This document shows, piece after piece, positions 36,548 through 44,924 of a DNA stretch of 64,000 nt. Under the pieces are notes generated by a model. That model made no database searches and was not told the origin of the DNA. It saw only the letters and a list, made by a program, of their open reading frames with translations. Both the position numbers and the translations under genes were made by a program. The stretch covers positions 2,728,001-2,792,000 of the forward strand of contig NZ_JAHLZY020000001.1 of assembly GCF_018967865.2 (NCBI RefSeq), in the 5' to 3' direction. This DNA comes from Hymenobacter siberiensis. Its GTDB lineage: Bacteria; Bacteroidota; Bacteroidia; Cytophagales; Hymenobacteraceae. Positions within the stretch are counted from its first letter, which is position 1. Every line of letters begins with the position of its first letter.

Positions 36548-38016
36548 AACTGGAAATAAATGAACGAGGTACTATTGAAAACCCCCAGGTAGAAGATGAG
36601 CAGGACCAGCCCCGCGTAGCCCACCCAGCGCGTGGCGAAGGGCTGCGCGGCCACCCAGGCCTGCGGACTGCGCCGGCTGCCGAAATATTCTACCAGTAGC
36701 ATCAGGCCCACGCCGAGGGCGGCCACGGCCAGCTCGGGGCGGTAGTGCTGCGAGAAATCGAGCAATAAGGTAGCCAGCCCCCGCCCGCCCAGGTTGCCCC
36801 AGCCGCTGAATAAGTGGCGGCTGATAAAGAGCGCATCGCCCAGCGTATTGGCCCGGAAGAATATCCAGGCGTAGGCCACCAGCCCGAAGGTGATACCCAC
36901 GCCCAGCCCCCGCCGCAGGCCCGGGTGCGCGGCCAGCCCCGTGCGCTGCGCCAGCCGCTCGCGCAACGACCGGGCCAAAGTGCTGAGCACCAGGTACACG
37001 CCGTGCAAGCCGCCCCAGACCAGAAACGTCCAGTTGGCCCCGTGCCAGAGGCCGCTCACGAGAAAGACAATCAGCAGGTTGATGTATGCCCGAAGCTGGC
37101 CTACCCGGCTGCCACCCAGTGGGATATACAGATAATCCCGGAACCAGCTCGACAGTGAAATGTGCCAGCGCCGCCAGAAATCCGGCACGGAGGCTGACTG
37201 GTAGGGCTGCCGGAAATTCAGGTTAAAATCGAACCCCAGCACACGGGCCGCGCCCCGAGCCATATCGGTATAGCCCGAGAAGTCGCCGTAAATCTGGAAG
37301 GTGAAGGCCAGCGTGGCCAGCACCAGCAGGGGGCCTTCGGGGTGCTGCCGAGGGTTGTTGAAGACGGGGTTGACGAGCAGGGCCAACCGGTCGGCCACTA
37401 CCACTTTCTTGAACAGGCCCCAGGCCATGAGCCGCAGCCCACTCACAATGCGGGCATAATCGAACGAATGCTCGCGCCGGAACTGCGGCAGCATGTGCCC
37501 GCCCCGCTCAATAGGCCCGGCCACCAGCTGCGGAAAAAACGCCACGAACAGCGCAAACCGCCCGAAATTCCGCTCCGCCTCCAGCCGGCCCTGGTACACA
37601 TCAATGATATAGCCCACCGACTGGAACGTGTAGAACGACACCCCCACCGGCAGCAGCAGCCCCAGCGTGGGGCCCACCGCAAACGGCAGATGCAGGGCCT
37701 CGGCAAGCTGCCCCAGGCCATCGCGAAAAAAATTAAAGTACTTGAAAACGAACAGCGTGCCCAGGTTGCTGGCCAGGCTGAGGTAGAGCCACGGCCGCCG
37801 TGCCCGCCGGGTGGGCAGCAGGCTCATGCGGTAGCCGCTGAAGTAGTCGAGCAGCGTGGTGGCCAGCAGCAGCAGGGCATACACGGCCCGCCAGCTCATG
37901 TAGAAGTAGTAGCTGGCCAGCAGCAACAGGGGGCCCCGCCAGCGCGGCGGCAGGCCATAGTAGAGCCCGACGATAATCGGGAAAAAGACGAGGAAATGAA
38001 GGGAATTGAATAGCAT
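36544..38016 (-). CDS. MBOAT-family membrane O-acyltransferase (AlgI/DltB-like)
   Basis: 490 aa, about 11 membrane helices. MBOAT signature: GLMAWGLFKKVVVADRLA-type helix (GLRLMAWGLFKKVV), IYGDFSGYTDMARGAARVLGF, FWRRWHISLSSWFRDYLYIPLGG and the catalytic His in VSGLWHGANWTFLVWGGLHG. These enzymes move an acetyl group from cytoplasmic acetyl-CoA across the membrane for transfer to a polysaccharide by the paired SGNH protein encoded next to it. ATG 38016 starts the first helix; a longer start would run back into the repeat at 38063-38166. Confidence 0.9.
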   Translation of the reverse strand: MLFNSLHFLVFFPIIVGLYYGLPPRWRGPLLLLASYYFYMSWRAVYALLLLATTLLDYFSGYRMSLLPTRRARRPWLYLSLASNLGTLFVFKYFNFFRDGLGQLAEALHLPFAVGPTLGLLLPVGVSFYTFQSVGYIIDVYQGRLEAERNFGRFALFVAFFPQLVAGPIERGGHMLPQFRREHSFDYARIVSGLRLMAWGLFKKVVVADRLALLVNPVFNNPRQHPEGPLLVLATLAFTFQIYGDFSGYTDMARGAARVLGFDFNLNFRQPYQSASVPDFWRRWHISLSSWFRDYLYIPLGGSRVGQLRAYINLLIVFLVSGLWHGANWTFLVWGGLHGVYLVLSTLARSLRERLAQRTGLAAHPGLRRGLGVGITFGLVAYAWIFFRANTLGDALFISRHLFSGWGNLGGRGLATLLLDFSQHYRPELAVAALGVGLMLLVEYFGSRRSPQAWVAAQPFATRWVGYAGLVLLIFYLGVFNSTSFIYFQF

Positions 38017-38062
38017 TCGTGACGCGAAAGTAGCGCCGGCAGGGCTTGTAGCGTGAACGTTT

Positions 38063-38166
38063 CGGTCATCCTGAGCAGCGCGAAGGACCTTAGCAGGCCT
38101 GGGCCGTTGCGAATACGGCAAGCACTTCAGGCGTGCTAAGGCCCTTCGCGCTGCTCAGGATGACCG
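38063..38166. repeat. REPIN-like inverted repeat, GGTCATCCTGAGC family
   Basis: Arms about 38063-38095 and 38134-38166 pair over 33 bp with one mismatch, from CGGTCATCCTGAGC inward to CTTAGCA. Lies in the divergent region between the MBOAT gene and pseB. Confidence 0.85.
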
Positions 38167-38193
38167 GTGTGCAAGCGCCAACCCCGAATACCC

Positions 38194-38201
38194 TACTTTT
38201 G
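38194..38201 (+). promoter_or_regulatory. Promoter -7 element of pseB
   Basis: TACTTTTG matches TAnnTTTG, 27 nt upstream of ATG 38229. No clear -33 TTG. Confidence 0.55.
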
Positions 38202-38228
38202 CAGTCCTGTTTTGGCTTATTCTATTTC

Positions 38229-39248
38229 ATGGCTCTCGACCTCAACCACAAATCCATCCTCGTTACGGGGGGCACCGGCTCCTTCGGCAAGCAATTCGTC
38301 CGCACCGTTTTCGAACAATTTCCGCTGGTGAAGCGCCTCGTAGTATTCTCCCGCGATGAGCTGAAGCAGTATGAGATGAGCCAGGAATTCAGCCCGGCCA
38401 AGTACCCGGCAATTCGCTATTTCATTGGCGATGTGCGCGATGGCGAGCGCCTGCACCGCGCCTGCGAGGGCATCGACATCGTGATTCACGCCGCCGCCCT
38501 CAAGCAGGTGCCCGCCGCCGAGTACAACCCGATGGAGTGCATCAAGACCAATATTTTTGGGGCCGAAAACGTAATCAACGCCGCCCTCGACTGCGGCGTG
38601 AAGGACGTGGTGGCCCTGAGCACCGACAAGGCGGCCGCTCCCATCAACCTCTACGGCGCCACCAAACTGTGCTCGGATAAGCTCTTTGTGGCGGCCAATA
38701 ACATGAAGGGCAAGCGCGACCTGCGCTTTTCAGTGGTGCGCTACGGCAACGTAATTGGCTCGCGGGGCTCGGTGGTGCCATTCTTTTTGCAGCAGCGCCA
38801 CACCGGCGTGCTGCCTATCACCCACCCCGACATGACGCGCTTCAACATCTCGCTGGAGGAAGGCGTGGATTTGGTGCTCTATGCACTGGAGCATGCCTGG
38901 GGCGGCGAGATTTTCGTACCGAAAATTCCTTCTTACAAAATAACGGAAGTGGCCCGCGCCATCGGCCCGGAGTGCGAGCAAAAAATCGTAGGCATCCGCC
39001 CCGGCGAGAAGCTGCACGAGGCAATGATTACCGAAACCGACGCCCTGAGTACCATCGAGCTGGACCGCTACTACGTCATCCTGCCCTCGATGCCGACCTG
39101 GAATGTGGACAAGTTCATCGAGAAATTCAACGGCAAGCGCGTGCCGTTGGGCTTTCAGTACGACTCGGCCAACAACGAGGAATGGCTGGACGCGGAGCAG
39201 ATTCGGGACGAAATCCGCCTGCACGTCGATGCTGCGTTTGAGGTCTAG
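38229..39248 (+). CDS. pseB: UDP-GlcNAc 4,6-dehydratase (inverting), PseB type
   Basis: First step of pseudaminic acid synthesis: removes water from UDP-GlcNAc and inverts C5. 339 aa, the normal PseB length. NADP-binding GGTGSFG (14-20). Catalytic residues match H. pylori PseB: Asp133-Lys134 (STDKAAAP) and Tyr142-x3-Lys146 (LYGATK). Further blocks HAAALKQVPAAEYNPME, TNIFGAENVI and RYGNVIGSRGSVVPFF are diagnostic of the PseB/FlaA1/CapD group. The partner aminotransferase gene pseC lies 2 kb downstream, separated by an antisense T9SS gene. ATG 38229 gives the normal N-terminus. Confidence 0.95.
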   Translation: MALDLNHKSILVTGGTGSFGKQFVRTVFEQFPLVKRLVVFSRDELKQYEMSQEFSPAKYPAIRYFIGDVRDGERLHRACEGIDIVIHAAALKQVPAAEYNPMECIKTNIFGAENVINAALDCGVKDVVALSTDKAAAPINLYGATKLCSDKLFVAANNMKGKRDLRFSVVRYGNVIGSRGSVVPFFLQQRHTGVLPITHPDMTRFNISLEEGVDLVLYALEHAWGGEIFVPKIPSYKITEVARAIGPECEQKIVGIRPGEKLHEAMITETDALSTIELDRYYVILPSMPTWNVDKFIEKFNGKRVPLGFQYDSANNEEWLDAEQIRDEIRLHVDAAFEV

Positions 39249-39251
39249 CGG

Positions 39252-41150
39252 CTAACGACGCACTTCCAGCCAGCCTTTGAGTTTTTGGTTGGTTGTGGCG
39301 TTGGTGAGCAGATAGTAATACGCGCCATCGGGCTGACCTTGGGCTGACCAAGTATTGTCATATTTTTCCTGTTGATAAATTTCACGCCCCCAGCGGTTGT
39401 AGACGTGTAGTTGCCAGTCTGAGGGATTCAAACCTTTGAGGATAAATGTTTGATTCTGGTTGTCGCCGTTGGGGGTGATGATGTTGGGAATGTTGACAGT
39501 AGTTGGAGCACAGGTGCGGATGGCAACGGTAGCGCTAGCCGTGGTCTCGCAGCCCGCAGGGCTGATTACGCGCACCGTGTAGCGGCCCGCGCCGGTGCGA
39601 ATCAAACGTTCTGGCAGCGCAGGGCCACCATCACTCCATGCGAAAGTAGAACCCGGCAGGTAGCCTGAAAGACGCAAGGTCAGCGACGAACCGCTGCAGA
39701 GCACCGTATCTAACGGCAACAGGCGCAAGGCAACGGGAGGCTCTACCGTCACGGTTCGCACCAAGCCTACCGTGCTCGAGTCAGTGCGTAAGATGAGTTG
39801 AACCCGATAAGTACCAGGGCCCGCGTACCGGTGCTGCACCGGAGAGCCCTGAGCCACATTGGCCGGCCCAGACGCAGGCTCGCCAAAATTCCACGTTGCC
39901 GCAGTTCCCACTGCCATTGGGCTGACCCCGAACGTGACCAACCCGCCCGCACAGACGGCGGCGGGACTGAGCAGTTGTGGCCCGCGACGGCTTCGGAGCC
40001 AAGCATTGGGAAAGTTTGGCAACCCGAGGTAGCCCCGGACCGCGCCCAGCGACACCGCTGCGGGCTGGTAATTGCAGGCTGTGCCGGGGAGGTTGGGATT
40101 TATGATGACACCCAATGCCATTGCATTAGCCCGAGCCACGTAAATGCGGCCATCCGTACCGCGCTGCAAGCCTCCTATGTTACCACTTCCTTGGTCAGCA
40201 ATGAGCATTGGTAGAGCGGCAGGAGCGGCCAGGTCATACTGGTACAACGTCCCCCGAGAAATATCCGACAGATAAATCTTGGTGTTGTCATCCGAAAACT
40301 CCACTCCATATGGAACGATTAATGCTAATGGCAGACGTCGCGGATTTGAGACCTGGCTGGTGGCGTTATCGAAATCGAACAGTTCAAAGCCCTCCCCCGG
40401 AACCCCCGCAGCCAAGATTCGGCCATTGGGGGAGGCCCGCAACAAAACATTGGCGGCCGGCTGCCTGGTGGTAAAGTTGTTACTGTGGATGCTTCCCGTG
40501 GTGCTTAGCGTTGGCACCGCCGCAAAGCCGCTGGCTTGCAGGTGGTAGGCATAAAAATCGGATGTATTGACCCTGTGCACTACTATCCAGTAACCGGTCT
40601 GGCTGCGGTCACAGACTGCCGTCAGGCCCTCGGTGCACTGAAAGTTTGGAATCGGCGTCAGCCGTTGCGAGTGAGGCAGCAATACGTCGCCCAAACCATT
40701 GTTAAGCCTCATGTCGACTACGGAATAGCGGAAGCCTGCAGCCAAATTATTCTCGACGGCATCGACACTGAACAGGTAGTACCGGGCGGCCGAGCCCGGG
40801 TCGGGCACCAACAACGTCCCCTGCGCCGCCGATAGGTCGCCGCCCTGGAGCTGTCCATTGGGCATGAGTTGATTCAAGCGGTTCCATACCCGTTGGCCGT
40901 CGGTATAGCAGGTCAATTGACCAGTAGAATCCGCCGCCGAAGCGCAGGCTTCGAAGCTATTGAGGGCACTCCCAGCTACGGGCATTGGTGGGGCCGACGT
41001 GGGCACTTGCCCAAACTGCAGTCCAGCCCTGATGCCAAAACGCCAAGCATCGAATTCGTGTTGTGCCTGGGCCGGCCAGCCTACAAGAAGTAACAGCCCC
41101 CAGCAGAAACACACTGTTTTCCGCAGAGTGGTAGAGTAGCGTAGGGTCAT
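39252..41150 (-). CDS. Secreted PKD/WD-like protein with T9SS type-B C-terminal domain
   Basis: 632 aa. Signal peptide with a hydrophobic core (CFCWGLLLLVGWPAQAQ). Residues about 25-380 look like a beta-propeller of streptogramin-lyase/lactonase type (YGVEFSDDNTKIYLSD, GLQRGTDGRIYVARANA). A PKD-like domain follows (about 400-470: WNFGEPASGP, HRYAGPGTYRVQL), then another Ig-like domain (SGYLPGSTFAWSDG). The C-terminal 90 residues (NIPNIITPNGDNQNQTF, WQLHVYNRWGREIYQ, WSAQGQPDGAYYYLL) form the type-B T9SS domain. It is exported to the cell surface. It lies on the opposite strand between pseB and pseC, only 3 nt from the pseB stop. ATG 41150 follows a TATTTTCG element by 3 nt. Confidence 0.85.
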   Translation of the reverse strand: MTLRYSTTLRKTVCFCWGLLLLVGWPAQAQHEFDAWRFGIRAGLQFGQVPTSAPPMPVAGSALNSFEACASAADSTGQLTCYTDGQRVWNRLNQLMPNGQLQGGDLSAAQGTLLVPDPGSAARYYLFSVDAVENNLAAGFRYSVVDMRLNNGLGDVLLPHSQRLTPIPNFQCTEGLTAVCDRSQTGYWIVVHRVNTSDFYAYHLQASGFAAVPTLSTTGSIHSNNFTTRQPAANVLLRASPNGRILAAGVPGEGFELFDFDNATSQVSNPRRLPLALIVPYGVEFSDDNTKIYLSDISRGTLYQYDLAAPAALPMLIADQGSGNIGGLQRGTDGRIYVARANAMALGVIINPNLPGTACNYQPAAVSLGAVRGYLGLPNFPNAWLRSRRGPQLLSPAAVCAGGLVTFGVSPMAVGTAATWNFGEPASGPANVAQGSPVQHRYAGPGTYRVQLILRTDSSTVGLVRTVTVEPPVALRLLPLDTVLCSGSSLTLRLSGYLPGSTFAWSDGGPALPERLIRTGAGRYTVRVISPAGCETTASATVAIRTCAPTTVNIPNIITPNGDNQNQTFILKGLNPSDWQLHVYNRWGREIYQQEKYDNTWSAQGQPDGAYYYLLTNATTNQKLKGWLEVRR

Positions 41151-41199
41151 TTGCGAAAATAGCACCAATTCAAGTTAGTAGCCCAGCGGCGAAAGCTTT

Positions 41200-41207
41200 T
41201 ACCTTTG
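41200..41207 (+). promoter_or_regulatory. Promoter -7 element of pseC, 7 nt from the ATG
   Basis: TACCTTTG matches TAnnTTTG; 7 nt separate it from ATG 41215. pseC thus has its own promoter apart from pseB. Confidence 0.65.
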
Positions 41208-41214
41208 CCCACCC

Positions 41215-42399
41215 ATGCCTAACCCCGCCTTCCACCCCACCCGCCCCCTGCCCTATGGCCGCCAGAACATCACTGCGGCCGACATCGCCGCCGTCACGGC
41301 TGCCCTACAGGCCGACTACCTGACGCAGGGCCCCACCGTAGCCGAGTTTGAAAAGCAGTTTGCCGCCTACATCGGCGCCAAATACGCCGTGGCCGTGAGC
41401 AACGGCACGGCCGCGCTGCATCTCTGCGCCCTGGCCCTGAACGTGCAGCCCGGTCAGCGCGTCATCACCACGCCCCTCACCTTCTCGGCCTCGGCCAACT
41501 GCGTGCGCTACTGCGGCGGCGAAGTGCAGTTTGCCGACATTGACCCGGCCACGGGCCTGATTGATTTGGTGAAGGTTCGGGCCTTGCTGGAAGCGCACCC
41601 GAGAGGCTATTTCGCCGGCCTCATTCCCGTCGATTTCGCCGGGCTGGCCGTTGATTTGGAGAAAGCCCGCCAGCTGGCCGATGAGTTTGGTCTCTGGATT
41701 ATTGAGGATTCCTGCCATTCGCCCGGCGGCTTCTTCATCGACTCGCAGGGCCGGGAGCAGCGCTGCGGCAATGGCAATTTCGCCGACCTCGCCATCTTCA
41801 GCTTCCACCCCGTGAAGCACATTGCCACCGGCGAGGGAGGCATGATTACCACCAACTCAGAGGCCCTGTTCCACCACCTGCTGCACCTGCGCACCCACGG
41901 CATCACCCGCGACCCGGCCGACCTTATCCGCGAGCCCGACGGCGGCTGGTACATGGAAATGCAGGAGCTGGGCTACAACTACCGCCTACCCGATTTCAAC
42001 TGTGCCCTCGGCCTCAGCCAGCTCGCCCGCGCCGATGAGGGCCTCGCCCGCCGCCGCCAGCTGGCCGCGCAGTACGATGCCGCCTTCGCCCACATGCCCG
42101 GCCTCACGGTGCTGGCCCCCGGCCAGCCCGGCCACGCCTACCACCTCTACGTCATTCAAGTAGCTAATCGGCTGGAGCTATACGACTTCCTGAAAACCAA
42201 GCAGATATTTACTCAGGTGCACTACATCCCGGTGCACCGCATGCCGTATTATGAAGGCTTGGGTTGGCGCGAAGGCGACTTCCCGCTGGCGGAAAACTAC
42301 TACGCGCACTGCCTCAGCATCCCCATGTTCCCGACCTTGACCGACGAGGAACAGGCCTATGTGGTGGCGTGTATCACTGCGTTTTTAGTTAAGAGTTAG
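41215..42399 (+). CDS. pseC: PseC-type aminotransferase (UDP-4-amino-4,6-dideoxy-L-AltNAc forming)
   Basis: Second step of pseudaminic acid synthesis. 394 aa PLP enzyme of the DegT/DnrJ/EryC1 family. PLP-lysine Lys201 in IFSFHPVKHIATGEGG. WIIEDSCHSPGG binds the cofactor, and PVDFAGLAVDLEKA is in place of the usual PVHxxG. YNYRLPDFNCALGLSQL and HYIPVHRMPYY are PseC-type C-terminal blocks. It starts the second transcription unit of the locus. The TAG stop lies inside an AT-rich inverted repeat. Confidence 0.92.
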   Translation: MPNPAFHPTRPLPYGRQNITAADIAAVTAALQADYLTQGPTVAEFEKQFAAYIGAKYAVAVSNGTAALHLCALALNVQPGQRVITTPLTFSASANCVRYCGGEVQFADIDPATGLIDLVKVRALLEAHPRGYFAGLIPVDFAGLAVDLEKARQLADEFGLWIIEDSCHSPGGFFIDSQGREQRCGNGNFADLAIFSFHPVKHIATGEGGMITTNSEALFHHLLHLRTHGITRDPADLIREPDGGWYMEMQELGYNYRLPDFNCALGLSQLARADEGLARRRQLAAQYDAAFAHMPGLTVLAPGQPGHAYHLYVIQVANRLELYDFLKTKQIFTQVHYIPVHRMPYYEGLGWREGDFPLAENYYAHCLSIPMFPTLTDEEQAYVVACITAFLVKS

Positions 42400-42494
42400 G
42401 AGTTAAGAAGCCAACTAGTCCAATCAGACCACGGCTTCACCAACCATACTCTTTACCGATAACTCTTAACCTCTAAATTTTAACTCTTAACTTC
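42387..42494. repeat. AT-rich inverted repeat TTAAGAGTTA type
   Basis: Left part AGTTAAGAGTTAGGAGTTAA covers the end and stop of pseC. Right part (AACTCTTAACCTCTAAATTT, then TTAACTCTTAAC) ends 2 nt before the next start codon. It fills the whole gap between pseC and the methylase gene. Confidence 0.7.
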
Positions 42495-42496
42495 CC

Positions 42497-43147
42497 TTGC
42501 AGCACACCCAACAAGAAGATTTCTGGTCCGGCGATTTTGGCCGCGAATACACCGACCGCAACTCCCGCCCGCTCGATGAGTGGAACGCGTTTTACCGCGA
42601 CCTCTACGGCCACACCAAGCTGGAAATGAACGCCGAATTTCTCGGCGAACTGCCCCGCGAAGCGCGTATTCTGGAAGTAGGCTGCAACACTGGCATGCAG
42701 CTAGTGGGCCTGCAGGCGGCCGGCTTCACCAACCTCTATGGCGTGGAGCTGCAAAGCTACGCCGTGGAAAAAGCCCGCGATTTCGTGCGCGGTGTGAACA
42801 TCCTGCAAGGCAGCGGCTTCGACTTGCCCTTCAAGGACAACTACTTCGACGTGACCTGCACCAACGGCGTGCTCATCCACATTGCCCCCGACGACCTGCC
42901 GCGCATAATGAGCGAGATAGTGCGCACCTCGCGCCGCTACATAATGGGCTACGAGTATTACGCCCCCGAAACCACGCCCATCAAGTACCGGGGCAACGAG
43001 GGCTTCCTCTGGAAAACCGACTTCGCGCAGGTCTTTCTGGATAATTTCCCGAACCTGCGCCTCGTGAAGCAGCACCTCTACCCGTACGTCAACGATGCCG
43101 AGCGCGGAAACCAGGACGTGATTTATTTACTCGAAAAAGTCTCCTAA
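42497..43147 (+). CDS. Pseudaminic-acid-associated methylase (TIGR03587 type)
   Basis: 216 aa SAM-dependent methyltransferase. The N-terminus QEDFWSGDFGREYTDRN is the mark of the pseudaminic acid biosynthesis-associated methylase family. SAM motif I is ILEVGCNTGMQL; later blocks are GVELQSYAVEKAR and LPFKDNYFDVTCTNGVLIHI. Its role in Pse loci is not established; methylation of the nonulosonic acid or an intermediate is likely. The start is TTG 42497. Its stop overlaps the ATG of the cytidylyltransferase by one base (TAATG). Confidence 0.85.
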   Translation: MQHTQQEDFWSGDFGREYTDRNSRPLDEWNAFYRDLYGHTKLEMNAEFLGELPREARILEVGCNTGMQLVGLQAAGFTNLYGVELQSYAVEKARDFVRGVNILQGSGFDLPFKDNYFDVTCTNGVLIHIAPDDLPRIMSEIVRTSRRYIMGYEYYAPETTPIKYRGNEGFLWKTDFAQVFLDNFPNLRLVKQHLYPYVNDAERGNQDVIYLLEKVS

Positions 43148-43881
43148 TGCAGCACGCCGGCATCATTTCGCAGGTGCGGATGGGCAGCACCCGGCTGCCG
43201 AGCAAGGTGCTGCTGCCCGCCGCCCGCCGCCCGCTGCTGGACTACCACGTAGCCCGCGCCCGGCAAAGCGGCCTGCCCATCTACCTGGCCACTACCACCG
43301 AACCAGCCGATGACGTGCTGGCCGCCTATGCCGAAACCAACGGCATTCCCTACCATCGCGGCAGCGAGGCCGACGTGCTGGCGCGCTACTACGAAACGGC
43401 CCAAAAGTTCGGCCTCGACGTCATCGTGCGTGTCACTTCCGACTGCCCACTGGTGGACGGCCCGCTGATTGGTGCCGCCGTGGCGCGCTACCTGGCAGAG
43501 GGCAACCCGCTGGTGTACCGCTCCAATTCCATCGTCCGCACCTTCCCGCGCGGGCTGGATTTCGAAATTTTTTCAATGGAAATGCTGGCCGAAGCCTATG
43601 CCCACGCCACGCTGCCCTACGAGCGGGAGCACGTCACGCCCTACCTCAAGGCTAACCCGGCCACGGCCGGCCGCGTCATCTACCGCGATGAAGTGTGGCC
43701 CGGCGGCGACTTCAGCCGCTTCCGAATCACGCTGGATACGGCCGAGGACTACGCCGTGCTGAAGGCCCTGATTGAGCAGCACCACGCCCAGAATTTGGAC
43801 GTGGCCGACTTGCTGGCCCTGCTCGAAGCCCACCCCGAAATCATGGCCCTGAACGCGCATATCGAGCAAAAAACCATATGA
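43147..43881 (+). CDS. SpsF/PseF-like CMP-sugar cytidylyltransferase
   Basis: 244 aa NTP-transferase, SpsF group of the cytidylyltransferase family. The CTP-binding loop is SQVRMGSTRLPSKVLLPAA (9-27), with VRVTSDCPLVDG as the metal-binding block and RGLDFEIFSMEML later. In Pse and Leg pathways this enzyme activates the free nonulosonic acid to its CMP form, so it probably fills the PseF step. The group is also annotated as spore coat or glycosyltransferase proteins. Tight coupling on both sides (1-nt and 4-nt overlaps) shows co-translation. Confidence 0.8.
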   Translation: MQHAGIISQVRMGSTRLPSKVLLPAARRPLLDYHVARARQSGLPIYLATTTEPADDVLAAYAETNGIPYHRGSEADVLARYYETAQKFGLDVIVRVTSDCPLVDGPLIGAAVARYLAEGNPLVYRSNSIVRTFPRGLDFEIFSMEMLAEAYAHATLPYEREHVTPYLKANPATAGRVIYRDEVWPGGDFSRFRITLDTAEDYAVLKALIEQHHAQNLDVADLLALLEAHPEIMALNAHIEQKTI

Positions 43882-44771
43882 CCCTGCCCGATACCCTGCG
43901 CCTGAACGAGTTCGGCTTCTACGAAATAAAGGACAAGCCAACGACGGCCGAGCTGAGCGACTACTACGCCAAGCGCTACTACCAGGAAAACCTGACCACC
44001 TACCAGTCCGAGTACCCGGCCGAGGAGCGGGAGCACATCGAGGGCAAGTTACGGCTGCGGCACTGGGTGCTGGAGCAGTTGCGGAAGGCCAGCGGCACCG
44101 GTTCCTTCCTCGACATCGGCAGCGGCGAGGGTTGGGCCCTCGACTACTTCCACCGCCAGGGCTGGGACGTGCTGGGGCTGGATTTTAGCAGCTTCAGCCT
44201 CGAAAAGTTTCACCCGGGGCTGCGAGAGCACCTGCGCACCGGCGACCTGTACGAAGGCGTGCAGCAGCTGGTGGCCGACGGCCGGCAGTTCGACGTGCTC
44301 TGGCTGGACAACGTGCTCGAACACGTCCTCGAACCCGCCAATTTGCTGCGCCTTTGCCGCCGCCTCATCAAGCCCGGTGGCGTGCTCGTGGTGGACGTGC
44401 CCAACGATTTTTCGGCCCTGCAACAACACCTGCTGGCCAGCGGCCAAATCGACCGACCCTTCTGGGTGGTGCTGCCCGACCACCTCTCCTATTTCAACCA
44501 GTCCGGCCTGCGAAACCTGGCCGATGCCACCGGCTGGCACGTTGCAAAAGTCATTGGCGACCAACCCATTGACCTCAACCTGCTGAACCCCGCCACCAAC
44601 TACGTAATGGACCGTACCACCGGCAAAGGCGCCCACAAAACCCGACTGGCGCAGGACAATTTCCTGTTGCGCACGGCTCCCCTTTCTGCCGTGGCCGCTT
44701 ATTACGAAGCCCTGGCCGGCGTTGGGCTGGGCCGCAGTATTGTTGCATTTTTGCAGCCGGCTATGGGATAA
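43878..44771 (+). CDS. Class I SAM methyltransferase (Methyltransf_23 type)
   Basis: 297 aa. SAM motif I SFLDIGSGEGWALDYF, motif II GLDFSSFSLEKF, motif III DVLWLDNVLEHVLEPANLLRLC and RRLIKPGGVLVVDVPNDFS. The C-terminal part (LPDHLSYFNQSGLRNLADATGWHV) is typical of sugar or polysaccharide-locus methyltransferases. The first residues (ELSDYYAKRYYQENLTTYQ) resemble the C-methyltransferase group next to nucleotide-sugar genes. Its ATG overlaps the previous stop by 4 nt. Substrate unknown, probably a sugar of this pathway. Confidence 0.75.
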   Translation: MTLPDTLRLNEFGFYEIKDKPTTAELSDYYAKRYYQENLTTYQSEYPAEEREHIEGKLRLRHWVLEQLRKASGTGSFLDIGSGEGWALDYFHRQGWDVLGLDFSSFSLEKFHPGLREHLRTGDLYEGVQQLVADGRQFDVLWLDNVLEHVLEPANLLRLCRRLIKPGGVLVVDVPNDFSALQQHLLASGQIDRPFWVVLPDHLSYFNQSGLRNLADATGWHVAKVIGDQPIDLNLLNPATNYVMDRTTGKGAHKTRLAQDNFLLRTAPLSAVAAYYEALAGVGLGRSIVAFLQPAMG

Positions 44772-44885
44772 CCAGAACGTCATGCTGAGCTTGCCGAAGC
44801 ATCTCTACCGAGAGCGTAAATCCTTACGACTGGATTACCATTGCGGTCGAGATGCTTCGGCTGCGCTCAGCATGACGTTCTGGTT
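44770..44885. repeat. REPIN-like inverted repeat, GTCATGC family
   Basis: Left arm 44770-44805 and right arm 44849-44885, from AACCAGAACGTCATGCTGAGC inward to GAAGCATCTC. The left end overlaps the preceding stop codon by two bases. Confidence 0.85.
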
Positions 44886-44924
44886 ATTCCGTAGCTCGCT
44901 GCTCTAAAACGATTCCCCTCCCCT

